From positions 62,001 through 126,000 of the forward strand of contig NZ_BOMZ01000093.1 in the NCBI RefSeq assembly GCF_016862455.1: 64,000 nucleotides of DNA, written 5' to 3'. Made by a program: the position numbers and the translations under genes. The stretch comes from Actinoplanes utahensis. GTDB lineage: Bacteria > Actinomycetota > Actinomycetes > Mycobacteriales > Micromonosporaceae. The notes under the pieces were generated by a model. That model was not told where the DNA came from. It made no database searches and was given only the letters and a program-made list of their open reading frames with translations. Shown in pieces: positions 41,265 to 49,691 of this stretch (the first letter of the stretch is position 1; every line of letters begins with the position of its first letter).

Positions 41265-41720
41265 TCATGCGTCGTCGTTCTGCACCGGATGGAGGATCGG
41301 GTCGATCTCCTCGAGCATGCCGATCAACCGGCGCCCGCCGCGGCGGACCTGCTCGTCAGCACCTCCGGCCAACGCCTCACACGCTCGCAGGGCGGCATCG
41401 CGATCGACGGCGAACACCGTGAAGACATCGAGCACTGCGGTGTGAATCCAGTCGGCGCGGCCGGGGTCGGCCGCGCCGAGCGCCGCGGCGACCACCACCA
41501 TCCCGGCCGTGTCGTGACGTCGGAGGAGCGCTGTCACTGTCCCGCGAGCGACGAAAGTGTCACCGGCGTCGAGCACGAGCTCCAGCAGCGCTTCGCCGGC
41601 CTCGGGCATCTCGGCGAAACTGGCGAGACTGCGCCCTGCGTCGGCCCGGTCGCGGTAGTCGGCACTTCCCGCAAGATCGATCAGCGCGCCCACTACGGCG
41701 CGTCGCGCTTCGTCGCTCAT
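41265..41720 (-). CDS. HEAT-repeat protein
   Basis: A 151-residue all-helical protein with repeated A/L/V patterns (DRADAGRSLASFAEMPEAGE, LLELVLDAGDTFVARGTVTA, AALGAADPGRADWIHTAVLD, ACEALAGGADEQVRRGGRRL) fitting two to three HEAT-like repeats. It is one of three HEAT-type genes within 2.6 kb. ATG 41720 gives a clean N-terminus. A protein-protein interaction role is likely; partner unknown. Confidence 0.65.
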   Translation of the reverse strand: MSDEARRAVVGALIDLAGSADYRDRADAGRSLASFAEMPEAGEALLELVLDAGDTFVARGTVTALLRRHDTAGMVVVAAALGAADPGRADWIHTAVLDVFTVFAVDRDAALRACEALAGGADEQVRRGGRRLIGMLEEIDPILHPVQNDDA

Positions 41721-41874
41721 GACCGCATTCTTCCGCGACGATCGCAGGGGATCCCATCGAGCCGTGGACGATCACATACCGCATGCAGATTTCTGCCGAC
41801 GTCAAAAGCCGGTGCGGCGTCGTTCACGTGCCCGGGTCGTCCACCACCCCCCAACACGCTCACGTCCAGGGCCT

Positions 41875-42178
41875 CTACCGGCCGTGCGGGTCGACCAGGC
41901 CGGTCAGCTGTTCCCGCCGCTGCGCCGGGGTCAGCGGAGCCAGCACGTCGTCCTCCACGCCGGCAAGCAGCTCGTCCAGCCGGAACAGCCGCTCGCGGCC
42001 GGTCGGCGGTGCGGGTGACGATGTCGCGCCGCCGATCCGCGGGGCCCGGCCGGCGCTCGACAAGCACCCGGCCGGCCAGCTCGTGGACGACCGCGACGAC
42101 ACCACTGCGGGCCGCCGGACACCACGCACCCGAAGACCAACCCCTCGCCACCGGGACCGACAACACACCCCCAGCCAC
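41875..42178 (-). pseudogene. MarR-family regulator remnant
   Basis: One minus-strand frame gives VVAVVHELAGRVLVERRPGP and ADRRRDIVTRT, the wing of a MarR protein. Another frame gives RERLFRLDELLAGVEDDVLA and PLTPAQRREQLTGL, the C-terminal dimerisation helix. A shift near 42015 separates them, and the N-terminal half is missing. It is therefore a broken MarR gene. Confidence 0.6.
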
Positions 42179-42201
42179 TCACCCCGTACCCCACCGAAGA
42201 T

Positions 42202-43200
42202 TCAAAGGTCCTCCCGCATCCGCACGAAAGCAGCCGCCACCAACGCCACCGACCGATCCTCATCACCGGCCAACCGCTCCAGCACCACCCGCGCCCCCGC
42301 CCCCGGCAACTCCGCAAACGCCTGCGCCAACCGAATCCGCACCGCCACGTCCGCACCCACCAACTCCCCCGCCAGCGCCCCCACGATCCGATCCGCACGA
42401 ACAGGATCCGCCGACAGACCACCCAGAACCTCAGCCGCCTCCACATCACTCACCCCGGCGACCACCATGCCCACCAGCACCGGAACCGCAGCCATCGAAC
42501 CCCGCGCCCCCAACGCCAGCGCCGCCCGCCCCCGCACCGCCGCATCCGCATCACCCAACGCATCCGCCAGCAACCCCGCGACCTCGTCACCCGGCATCTC
42601 CGCCAGCGCCCGCACCGCCCGCAACCGCACCACCGCATCATCGGCCTGAACCCCGGCCGCCACCCCCGCCACCGCACCACCACCGGCCCGCGCCAGCGCC
42701 CACCGCAACGCACCCGCCACATTCGGATCCGCCTCCGCCAGCACCGCCCCCGCCAGCACCTCCACCGGCACCGGCACCTCCCCACCCGGCGCCAGCACCG
42801 CCTGCTGCCGCCGCGCCGCACTCGGCGAATCCAGCCCCTGCAACAACGCGACGATCCGCAGAACCCCCCGCCACCCCGACGCCTGCGCCGACCCGACCGC
42901 CCGCAACCGCTCCAGCAACTCCTGCTCCCGCCGCAACCGCTCCTCGGTCCGCGCGATCAGATCCGCCACCAACGCCGCCGGAGCGAACCCCGGATCCTCC
43001 AGCGCCCGCCCGATCTCCCGCAACGACAACCCCAGCGACCGCAGACTCTCCACATGAAAGATCCGCCGAATATCCTCCGCCGCATACTCCCGGTAGTTAC
43101 CCACCGTCCGCCCGGTCGGGCGCACCAGCCCCAGCGAGTCGTAATGCCGCAGCATCCGCGCACTCACCCCGGACCGGCGCGCCACCTCACCGATCAGCAT
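42202..43200 (-). CDS. MerR-type regulator fused to HEAT repeats
   Basis: A 332-residue fusion. Residues 1-110 are a full MerR DNA-binding and dimerisation region (MLIGEVARRSGVSARMLRHY, GNYREYAAEDIRRIFHVESL, REQELLERLRAVGS). Residues about 120-330 are HEAT repeats (RRQQAVLAPGGEVPVPVEVL, ALRWALARAGGGAVAGVAAG, RLRAVRALAEMPGDEVAGLL, RGRAALALGARGSMAAVPVL). Instead of a small-molecule pocket it carries a protein-binding solenoid. ATG 43200 overlaps the stop of the upstream HEAT gene by 14 bases, so the two are coupled. Confidence 0.85.
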   Translation of the reverse strand: MLIGEVARRSGVSARMLRHYDSLGLVRPTGRTVGNYREYAAEDIRRIFHVESLRSLGLSLREIGRALEDPGFAPAALVADLIARTEERLRREQELLERLRAVGSAQASGWRGVLRIVALLQGLDSPSAARRQQAVLAPGGEVPVPVEVLAGAVLAEADPNVAGALRWALARAGGGAVAGVAAGVQADDAVVRLRAVRALAEMPGDEVAGLLADALGDADAAVRGRAALALGARGSMAAVPVLVGMVVAGVSDVEAAEVLGGLSADPVRADRIVGALAGELVGADVAVRIRLAQAFAELPGAGARVVLERLAGDEDRSVALVAAAFVRMREDL

Positions 43201-43846
43201 CAGGACCCAACGCCACCACCCGAATCGCCTCGTCCACCGCCACCTCGAACCCCGCCTCCGGATCCACCAGCAACCGCCGCGTCGCCGCCGCATGCGCCCG
43301 CACCACCGGATCCGCACTCCCCAGAGCCACCGCCACCACCGGCTCCACCACCTCCGCACCCAACCCGGCCAGCGCCCGGCTCAAACTCAACCGCATCCGC
43401 CGATCACCCCGCCCCAACTGCGACCCCAACTCCTCCGCCAGCACCACCCGCTCCCCATCCGGCACCAAAGCCACCGCCGCACGCCACGCCGTCCGCGCCA
43501 CCTCATCATCGTCGTCGCGCAACAACACCGGCGTGACAGCCGCCCACGCACCCCGATCACCGATCTTCGACAACGTGTGCAGCGCCTGCGCCCGGGCCCG
43601 CGCCACCTCCGACCGCGTCTCCACCACCAGCCGCGGCACCGTCACCGCCGCCGGCAACCGGGTCAACGCCCACGTCAACATGTCCCGCACGAAGAAATCC
43701 GGCTCCACCGCGCACCGCGTCACCAGCGCATCCACCAGACCCGGATCAGCGTCGGTGCCGACCGCGAGCACCGCCCGCAACCGCACCGACGCATCCGCCG
43801 CACCGAGCGCCCTCACCAAACCGTTGATGACAACCACCTCCGGCAC
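43187..43846 (-). CDS. HEAT-repeat protein, first gene of the MerR-HEAT operon
   Basis: A protein of about 219 residues made of HEAT-like repeats (INGLVRALGAADASVRLRAV, DFFVRDMLTWALTRLPAAVT, VARARAQALHTLSKIGDRGA, RDDDDEVARTAWRAAVALVP, RRMRLSLSRALAGLGAEVVE). The start is GTG at 43846 or 43837; the second fits a leaderless mRNA from the promoter described next. It overlaps the MerR-HEAT gene, and the two solenoids may bind each other, which would let this protein tune the regulator. Confidence 0.8.
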   Translation of the reverse strand: MPEVVVINGLVRALGAADASVRLRAVLAVGTDADPGLVDALVTRCAVEPDFFVRDMLTWALTRLPAAVTVPRLVVETRSEVARARAQALHTLSKIGDRGAWAAVTPVLLRDDDDEVARTAWRAAVALVPDGERVVLAEELGSQLGRGDRRMRLSLSRALAGLGAEVVEPVVAVALGSADPVVRAHAAATRRLLVDPEAGFEVAVDEAIRVVALGPDADR

Positions 43847-43848
43847 CG

Positions 43849-43879
43849 AGTAGAAGCGTTGTCACCGTGACAAGGTCAA
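43849..43879 (-). promoter_or_regulatory. MerR-type promoter of the HEAT/MerR operon
   Basis: On the minus strand TTGACC (43879-43874) is followed by exactly 19 bases containing the perfect palindrome TTGTCACGGTGACAA (43859-43873) and then TCTACT (43854-43849) as -10. This is the classic MerR activator layout. It overlaps the stop codon of the upstream monooxygenase gene, so the HEAT/MerR operon has its own switch. Confidence 0.7.
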
Positions 43880-45267
43880 GCCCCGAACCAGCGTGACAAC
43901 GCCCCATCGAGGCCGTGCTGGTCCGCACCGGCCCACGCGACATACCCGTCCGGGCGCATCAGGACAGCCGGCGCCCCCAGCGCCGACGTGACATCCCCCA
44001 GGTAGTCGACCCGATCGGCCCACCCACCCACGCCCAGCCGCCCGGTCCGGTCCAACACCGCGCCCCGGCCCCGATGCAACAGACCGTAGACACCGTCCAC
44101 GTCACCCAGCCGCCGGCCGACCAGATCAGGACCCGCACCGAAGTCGTACCGGATCCCGAGCCCCGCGACCCTCTCGATCAGATGCCGGTTCACCTCGTTG
44201 AAATCCATCAACTCCGACACCAGCCGCCGCAACGCCGCAGCGCCCGCACCCTCCGACCACAACGCCGTCTGCGCCCGCGTGTCGTCCAGCACCCGCGCGG
44301 CCACCGGATGACGCTCCACCTGATACGTGTCCAACAACCCGGCCGGCGCCCAGCCACGAACCTGCCCGGCCAGCTTCCAGCCAAGATTGAACGCGTCCTG
44401 CACACCCAGATTCAAACCCTGCCCACCGATCGGCGGATGAATGTGCGCCGCATCCCCGGCCAGCAGAACCCGGCCCACCCGATAACGGTCCACCAGCCGG
44501 GTCGCGTCACCGAAACGCGACAACCAGCGCGGCGAACGCACCCCGAAATCCGTACCCACCAGCGCCGACAACGCCCGCCGGAAATCGTCGATCGTCGGCG
44601 GGCGCCCCCGATCACCGACCCCCTCGACCGGAACCACCACCCGATACCGGCCGCCACCGAAAGGCCGCACATCGAGCCGCCGGTGCGCCGCCACCGCCGC
44701 GGCGATCACCTCCGCGGGCGCGTCCACTTCCATCTCACCCATCAACGTGTCGTTGCGCGACGGCTCACCGGGGAAACCGACACCCAGCAATTTCCGGACC
44801 GTACTCCGGGCACCGTCACAACCGACCAGATAACCGGCCCGCAGCCGCTCCCCACCGGCCAGTTCCACCGTCACACCGTCGTCGTCCTGCACCAGACCCG
44901 TCACCGTGCAACCGCGCCGGACCTGGGCGCCCACCGCTACCGCATGCTGTTCGAGAACGTCGACGAGAACCGGCTGCGAAATTCCGAGCAGATAGGCGTA
45001 CGCCGAATCCAGTCCCTCCGGAACCGGTTTGCTGATCGCGGCGAAGAAACCCGCCGCCGGACGTTGCCGCCCCCGCTCCCGGACCCGATCCAGCAGCCCT
45101 CGCATCGCCAGCGACTCGAGACTGCGCATGTGCAGCCCGACGATACGGACGAACGAGACCGGCTCGGTGTCCTTCTCCAGAACGAGAACACGAACGTCGT
45201 GCAGCCGCAGTTCGGCGGCCAGCATCGCTCCGACCGGCCCGCATCCGGCAATGATCACATCGAACAA
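43876..45267 (-). CDS. rox: Rifampin monooxygenase-type flavoprotein
   Basis: A 463-residue class A FAD monooxygenase: MFDVIIAGCGPVGAMLAAEL (FAD Rossmann), the family DG motif in GYLVGCDGARSTVRKLLGVG, and GDAAHIHPPIGGQGLNLGVQ DAFNLGWKLA. The order and wording match Rox/Iri rifampin monooxygenases almost throughout (FFAAISKPVPEGLDSAYAYL, RWLSRFGDATRLVDRYRVGR). These enzymes hydroxylate rifamycins and so destroy the ansa bridge. The start is TTG 45267, preceded by GAAAGG. A leader ORF, hairpin and palindrome lie upstream. Confidence 0.9.
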   Translation of the reverse strand: MFDVIIAGCGPVGAMLAAELRLHDVRVLVLEKDTEPVSFVRIVGLHMRSLESLAMRGLLDRVRERGRQRPAAGFFAAISKPVPEGLDSAYAYLLGISQPVLVDVLEQHAVAVGAQVRRGCTVTGLVQDDDGVTVELAGGERLRAGYLVGCDGARSTVRKLLGVGFPGEPSRNDTLMGEMEVDAPAEVIAAAVAAHRRLDVRPFGGGRYRVVVPVEGVGDRGRPPTIDDFRRALSALVGTDFGVRSPRWLSRFGDATRLVDRYRVGRVLLAGDAAHIHPPIGGQGLNLGVQDAFNLGWKLAGQVRGWAPAGLLDTYQVERHPVAARVLDDTRAQTALWSEGAGAAALRRLVSELMDFNEVNRHLIERVAGLGIRYDFGAGPDLVGRRLGDVDGVYGLLHRGRGAVLDRTGRLGVGGWADRVDYLGDVTSALGAPAVLMRPDGYVAWAGADQHGLDGALSRWFGA

Positions 45268-45280
45268 GGGTGTCGCCTTT

Positions 45281-45312
45281 CGAGAGTGCCGCGTGTCAGC
45301 GGGGCACTCTCG
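45281..45312 (-). promoter_or_regulatory. Hairpin between the leader ORF stop and rox
   Basis: CGAGAGTGC (45281-45289) and GCACTCTCG (45304-45312) form a perfect 9-bp stem, extended inside by three further pairs after a 2-base bulge. On the minus strand it covers the leader ORF stop and ends right at the rox ribosome binding site (CCTTTC 45276-45281 on the plus strand). It could hide that site or act as a terminator. Confidence 0.65.
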
Positions 45313-45355
45313 GCCGCGACCCGGTGGAGAGCACCCACAGCGATACAGCGTTCAT
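45296..45355 (-). CDS. Putative 19-residue leader peptide of rox
   Basis: ATG 45355 is preceded by GAGGAGGTGAG, one of the best ribosome binding sites in the window, and encodes MNAVSLWVLSTGSRPRVPR before TGA at 45296-45298. The last codons lie inside the hairpin. Such short, strongly translated ORFs in front of resistance genes usually mediate attenuation. The ORF was too short for routine gene calling; its expression is inferred. Confidence 0.55.
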   Translation of the reverse strand: MNAVSLWVLSTGSRPRVPR

Positions 45356-45460
45356 GGGTCTCACCTCCTCGGGCAGTGTCACGGCACCGGCAGGCTATCG
45401 GGCCGGAAACCTCGAAAACAAGATGTGTTCGTCGGCGAAGCCGTCCTTTGGATTGGATTT

Positions 45461-45482
45461 GTCGTGCGGCTTGCCGCACGAC
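45461..45482 (-). promoter_or_regulatory. Palindrome upstream of the rox leader (RAE-like candidate)
   Basis: GTCGTGCGG-CTTG-CCGCACGAC is a perfect 9+9 inverted repeat about 105 bases upstream of the leader ORF. Rifamycin-inactivation genes in actinomycetes carry a conserved inverted repeat called the rifamycin-associated element; position and the core GCTTGCCGC are suggestive, but I cannot confirm the match from memory. Confidence 0.5.
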
Positions 45483-45502
45483 CTCTAAGCCATCCTAGGA
45501 TT

Positions 45503-46201
45503 CTAGGTAAGAGCGGTGAGAGCTTCCCACCACGTCGCCCGAATGTGGTGGGCGCCCCAGGCGTTCGGTTCGACCACACCGCAGAACCACAGGTCACGAT
45601 CGGCGGGGCGGGCATCGGAACGAGCCGGGTCACCCGCCGTCACACCATGGCCGTGGAACGCCGCATGCACATCGGCCACCACCGCGCCGTGCCGGCCGGC
45701 AGCGGAGATCAGGACCGCGTTGAGGGTACGGATCCAATGCGGCCCCCGCCCCCACGAGGCCAGCCCCGAACCCGGCACCGCCCCGGTCCCGTCACTCGGG
45801 TCGTACACGGTGGTCACCACGATCCGGCAGTCCCGCCCCACGATCCGGCGCAGCCGCACCAGCACGCCTTCCGCCTGCGCCTCCACCCGCCCGACCACGG
45901 CCGCGGCGGCGCTGTCGTCCCCGTACACCGACAGCAGATCGTTGCCACCCATCGTGACCGTCACCAGATCCACCGGGCCCTGCACCGACGGCAACTGCCG
46001 CTCGATCACGTCGGCGGTGAGCGCCCCGTCCCGGGCCAGGACCCGCACGGCGTACCCCGCCGCGGTCAGGTCCCGGTCCGCCCAGTCGGGGAAGTCGGCG
46101 TCCCGGTTGCGGTGCAGCAGGCTCGCCGCACCCCGGCCCGCCCCGCCCGCGTAGTCGTCGATCGACATCGAATCGCCGAGAGCGACATAAAGCTTGTCCA
46201 T
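45503..46201 (-). CDS. SGNH/GDSL-type hydrolase
   Basis: A 232-residue SGNH hydrolase: block I LYVALGDSMSIDDYAGGAGR (nucleophile Ser in GDS), block III TVTMGGNDLLS, and a C-terminal block with His in WGAHHIRATWWEAL. No signal peptide is present, so it appears cytoplasmic. It should cleave an ester of unknown nature. ATG 46201 starts the conserved domain. It is divergent from the NIPSNAP gene, with 56 bases between them. Confidence 0.85.
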   Translation of the reverse strand: MDKLYVALGDSMSIDDYAGGAGRGAASLLHRNRDADFPDWADRDLTAAGYAVRVLARDGALTADVIERQLPSVQGPVDLVTVTMGGNDLLSVYGDDSAAAAVVGRVEAQAEGVLVRLRRIVGRDCRIVVTTVYDPSDGTGAVPGSGLASWGRGPHWIRTLNAVLISAAGRHGAVVADVHAAFHGHGVTAGDPARSDARPADRDLWFCGVVEPNAWGAHHIRATWWEALTALT

Positions 46202-46257
46202 GACCGCCGATGGTGGCCACCGCTCCGCCGCCACGCCACCGGATCTATCGTGGCCGG

Positions 46258-46563
46258 GTGATCACCTGCGTCGTGCACTACACCATCGACCCGGCCCGGA
46301 TCGAGGCGTTCGAGCGTTTCGCCCGCGCCTGGATGCGCCTGGTCGCCGCTCACGGCGGCATCCACCACGGCTATTTCCTGCCCGCCGAGGGCGCCAGCGA
46401 CAAGGCCGAGGCGCTGTTCAGCTTCGAGAGCCTGGCCGCGTACGAGCGGTACCGCTCCCGGTTCGGCGTCGACCCGGAGTTCATCGCCGCCGACCGGATC
46501 CGTGACGAGTCCGGCTGCGTCCTGCGCTACGACCGCACGTTCATGCGCCCGTTACTGCCCTGA
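46258..46563 (+). CDS. NIPSNAP-family protein
   Basis: A 101-residue ferredoxin-like-fold protein: ITCVVHYTIDPARIEAFERF, AHGGIHHGYFLPAEGASDKA, LFSFESLAAYERYRSRFGVD and RDESGCVLRYDRTFMRPLLP. This is the bacterial NIPSNAP pattern; function in bacteria is largely unknown. GTG 46258 gives the conserved N-terminus. Its last 12 bases overlap the convergent gene that ends at 46552. Confidence 0.8.
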   Translation: MITCVVHYTIDPARIEAFERFARAWMRLVAAHGGIHHGYFLPAEGASDKAEALFSFESLAAYERYRSRFGVDPEFIAADRIRDESGCVLRYDRTFMRPLLP

Positions 46564-47307
46564 CCGGGTCAGCAGCAGCGACCAGCGCTGCCCGCCGTCG
46601 GGCGTGACACTGATCCGCACCACCGGGCCGGTACGCTCGTCACCCGCACTGGTCGGCTCACCGTCGCAGAGGGCCCCGAACCGGCCCCCACCGGCGGCGG
46701 TGTCGTAGTCCACCGCCACCTCGCCACCGCCGACACAGACCAGGTGAACGTTCAGCGGTCCGGTGTCCCCCGCCTGACCGGTGGCGCCCCGCCACGGCCC
46801 GGTCTGACTGATGAGCTGGGTGAGGACCCGGTCGCCGTCCGGCACGGACAGCGCCGGCGCCCGGCACGCCGCCGCCCATTCCGCCGCGTCCGGCAGATAG
46901 CCGAGGTCGCCACCCGGGTCGACGGTGATCGTCAGCTGCGGCGGCACGGTCCCCTCGCAGCGCACCGGGGTGGTGAAGCCGGCGAGCGCCCCGACCGCGA
47001 TGTCCGGCGCCTCGACGGTGACGGAGGCGCCGTCGACGAGTACGGACCGGACCCGAGCCGGCTCCGCCCCGAAGTTCGCCAGCCCCCACCGCACCACCAC
47101 CGTGCCGTCGACCGTGGCCGTCCTGCCGTGGGTGAGGACCACGTCACCGGCGGGCGCCTGACCGGCCCGCCCGTAGCTGAAACCGAGACCGGCGCCGAGC
47201 ACCGCCCCCGCCACCAGCGCCGCCGGCACGGCGTGCCGCAATCGGCGCGGGTTCGCCGGCGGTTCCGGCGGCCGGCCCGCCACGTCACTGGTGATGTCGA
47301 TCTCCAC
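46552..47307 (-). CDS. Membrane-anchored hypothetical protein
   Basis: A 251-residue protein with a short cytoplasmic N-terminus, one membrane helix (residues about 26-46, AVPAALVAGAVLGAGLGFSY) and an extracytoplasmic beta-rich domain (VDGTVVVRWGLANFGAEPAR, GFTTPVRCEGTVPPQLTITV) with several Cys. No family was recognised. It is followed by a lipoprotein gene in the same direction upstream (48386), with 29 bases between, so the two may be co-expressed surface proteins. Confidence 0.6.
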   Translation of the reverse strand: MEIDITSDVAGRPPEPPANPRRLRHAVPAALVAGAVLGAGLGFSYGRAGQAPAGDVVLTHGRTATVDGTVVVRWGLANFGAEPARVRSVLVDGASVTVEAPDIAVGALAGFTTPVRCEGTVPPQLTITVDPGGDLGYLPDAAEWAAACRAPALSVPDGDRVLTQLISQTGPWRGATGQAGDTGPLNVHLVCVGGGEVAVDYDTAAGGGRFGALCDGEPTSAGDERTGPVVRISVTPDGGQRWSLLLTRSGQ

Positions 47308-47336
47308 GACTGATCATCCAACCAGGCCGGCGACGG

Positions 47337-48386
47337 TCACTTCAGGGTTACCGTCCCCGTCGGTACGGACGTGGCCCGGAACGTGGTGCTCCGGCCGTCC
47401 AGGGTGATCGGCCCGGCCGGGCTGAACCGGACGCCGACCTTCCGCACGCCGTCCTTCGGAACCTGCACCTTGGCGTACAGATCGTTCTGGTAGATGTTGG
47501 GGGTTCCGCGGGTCAGGCGGGTGAACGCGGTGGATTCGGCGGCCACGTCGACGGCGCGCCCGCCGACCTCGACCCGGATCGACCTCGCCGCGTCCAGCTT
47601 CCCGCCGAGGTCCCGCCAGCTCCAGTAGGACAGTTTCAGCCCGATGCGCAGCCACATCCGGCCCGGCGGCGCCCACGTGCCGTCGAACGAGTCCAGGGTG
47701 ACCGTCGCCTTCACGTTCACCTGGCTGCCGATCGCGTCACCCGGGTACTGGCCGTAGACGTCCCATTCCGCCTCGCCCTTCCTGCTGCCGGCGCCGGCGG
47801 CCGCGCCGGCCGCATCCGGCTCGCCGGTGCGCAGGTCCATGCTGCTGGACCGGCCGGCCTCGGTGACCTGGAGCCGTACCGGAGCGCCGGTCGGCACGAC
47901 CATCAGCAGCAGGGCTTCGGCGCCGATGACCTGGGGCATGTCCCGGGTCTGGTCGCCCACCTGGATCCGCACCCGCTTGTCCTCGATGAGCGGCGACGGG
48001 AACATCACGTGATGGGTCTCCCCCGCCACCCCGCTGAGCCGGACGAACAGGAACTCGTTGCCCGGGAAGGTGGTGGCCGGGCCGACCGGTTCCGGGTTGG
48101 CGTCCGTCTTGAACCAGGGCAGGAAGTCGTCGCCGAGCAGGTTCGCGGTGGCCGTCTCCACGACGTGGACCCGGTGGGTGGGCCCGTTCAGGCCGGTCGT
48201 GAACCGTGCCGGCCTCGGATCGGGGATGTCCAGGTACGACGGCAGATCCTTGATCATCTGCGGATCGGCGACGGTCGCCGGCGGCGGACGGGACGGCGTG
48301 ACAGCCGGCACACCGTCGTCGCACCCGGCCACCGCCGTCACCAGCAGTGACACCAGCACAGCGGCCAGCGATCCCCGTACGCTCAT
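47337..48386 (-). CDS. Putative surface lipoprotein
   Basis: A 349-residue protein with a lipoprotein signal peptide (MSVRGSLAAVLVSLLVTAVA then GC at residue 22), a proline-rich spacer, and a long beta-rich domain (FLFVRLSGVAGETHHVMFPS, WDVYGQYPGDAIGSQVNVKA, WLRIGLKLSYWSWRDLGGKL). ATG 48386 fits the signal peptide; the much longer open frame has no support. I do not recognise the domain. It is divergent from the phytanoyl-CoA dioxygenase gene. Confidence 0.7.
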   Translation of the reverse strand: MSVRGSLAAVLVSLLVTAVAGCDDGVPAVTPSRPPPATVADPQMIKDLPSYLDIPDPRPARFTTGLNGPTHRVHVVETATANLLGDDFLPWFKTDANPEPVGPATTFPGNEFLFVRLSGVAGETHHVMFPSPLIEDKRVRIQVGDQTRDMPQVIGAEALLLMVVPTGAPVRLQVTEAGRSSSMDLRTGEPDAAGAAAGAGSRKGEAEWDVYGQYPGDAIGSQVNVKATVTLDSFDGTWAPPGRMWLRIGLKLSYWSWRDLGGKLDAARSIRVEVGGRAVDVAAESTAFTRLTRGTPNIYQNDLYAKVQVPKDGVRKVGVRFSPAGPITLDGRSTTFRATSVPTGTVTLK

Positions 48387-48491
48387 CGATGCCTCCCGGC
48401 CCGCCCGTCGGAACCTGGCGATCCTACGACCGGGCGCGGCCCCGGCGGAAAAGCGATTGCCACCGGATCCAGGCTCGTCGATCCTGACCTG

Positions 48492-49397
48492 ATGGACCTC
48501 AAGGACGCCGCGCGGACCTGGCAGACCGACGGTTTCGTGATCCTCCCGGCCTTCCTGCCCGAAGCCGAGCTGGCCCCCGCCGTACAGGAGCTGGACCTGC
48601 TGTTCCCGTCCCCCGACGGTTTCCACGACGGCACCGACCCGCGCCGCGACCGGTTCCTCGGCGACGAGTTCGCCGGCATCGACACGTTCCCGTTCAGCAG
48701 CACCGAGATCAGCCTGACCGCGGTGCACCACCGCCTCCTGACGCTTGCCGCCACGCTCCTGGACGACGACGACATCCATCTATACGGGGCGGAGGCCTGG
48801 GCCAAATACACCGGCGCCTGCGACTACGATCAGGACCTGCACCGCGACTACCTCAACCACACCGTGCTCGTGCCCAGCACCACCCCCGGCTGCCGGCAGG
48901 TCGAGATGTTCGTCTTCCTCACCGACGTCCCCGAGGAACTCGGCCCCCCGCATCTGGTGTCCCGCGAGCACACCGCCCACCTGCCCGCCGTCCCCAACTG
49001 GCTGCTACGCCCCGGCCACGAGGGCGGCAATCGGTTCACCGCACCCGCCGACCCCGCCCTCTACCAGGCCGAGGTCTCCGGAGCCGGCCCCGCCGGAACC
49101 GTCATCGCCTTCGAGCCCGGCACCTTCCACCGCGGCACCCAGCTGACCGCCCCCCGCGGCGCCCGCTACAGCATGCACCTGTGCTTCCGCCCGGCCGGCC
49201 TGCAATGGGGCCACCGCGTCGGCTGGGCCACCCGCAGCTACACCCCGGAGTGGACCGCGTTCGTCGGCCGCGCCACGCCACGCCAGTTGCAGGCCCTCGG
49301 CTTCCCGCCACCCGGACATCCCTACTGGACCGCCGACACCCTGGCCGGCATGTCCCTCCGCTACCCCACCCTCGACCTCTCCCCCTGGTCCCTCTGA
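48492..49397 (+). CDS. Phytanoyl-CoA dioxygenase (PhyH)-family protein
   Basis: A 301-residue Fe(II)/2-oxoglutarate dioxygenase: DGFVILPAFLPEAELAPAVQ at the N-terminus, DLHRDYLNHT with the HxD pair, and FEPGTFHRGTQLTAPRGARY with the distal His and the Arg that binds 2-oxoglutarate. The fold matches PhyH hydroxylases of secondary metabolism and lipid breakdown. Substrate unknown. The gene is monocistronic; a 58-bp palindrome lies 156 bases downstream of its stop. Confidence 0.85.
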   Translation: MDLKDAARTWQTDGFVILPAFLPEAELAPAVQELDLLFPSPDGFHDGTDPRRDRFLGDEFAGIDTFPFSSTEISLTAVHHRLLTLAATLLDDDDIHLYGAEAWAKYTGACDYDQDLHRDYLNHTVLVPSTTPGCRQVEMFVFLTDVPEELGPPHLVSREHTAHLPAVPNWLLRPGHEGGNRFTAPADPALYQAEVSGAGPAGTVIAFEPGTFHRGTQLTAPRGARYSMHLCFRPAGLQWGHRVGWATRSYTPEWTAFVGRATPRQLQALGFPPPGHPYWTADTLAGMSLRYPTLDLSPWSL

Positions 49398-49552
49398 ACC
49401 CTTCTCCGCTACGGGGCCCCTCTTTCTGATACAGACCAACCACCTTTTTCCGGTACGGGCCGACCACCGCCCCGTGGCTCGCGGCGGCCACGGCAGGCGT
49501 CCCCTCACCACCGTCCCCCGGTGCCACTCATGCAGGCCCGTTCCGGTCACCC

Positions 49553-49610
49553 CCGGCTGGTTGTCAGTGCTGTCTCAGCTGCAGCTGAGACAGCACTGAC
49601 AACCAGCCGG
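49553..49610. repeat. 58-bp perfect palindrome
   Basis: Bases 49553-49581 are the exact reverse complement of 49582-49610, with no loop bases. The centre is CAGCTG-CAGCTG. It lies in a 294-base gap between the dioxygenase and a small lipoprotein gene. It has no T-tract and is far longer than a usual terminator; it could extrude a cruciform or fold as a near loop-free RNA hairpin. The rest of the gap shows no gene. Confidence 0.95.
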
Positions 49611-49691
49611 ACACCGCCCGCTCCCGGCTCCGGCGCACTCACCGTCACACCAGCGGTTCAGATCGGCTCCGAAGCTGCCGATGAGACGGGC

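Noticed and set aside
41289..43853. Plus-strand open frame of more than 850 codons across the HEAT/MerR genes
   Set aside because: Pro/Ala/Thr-rich low-complexity translation, no motif, and it runs antisense over three genes with clear homology.
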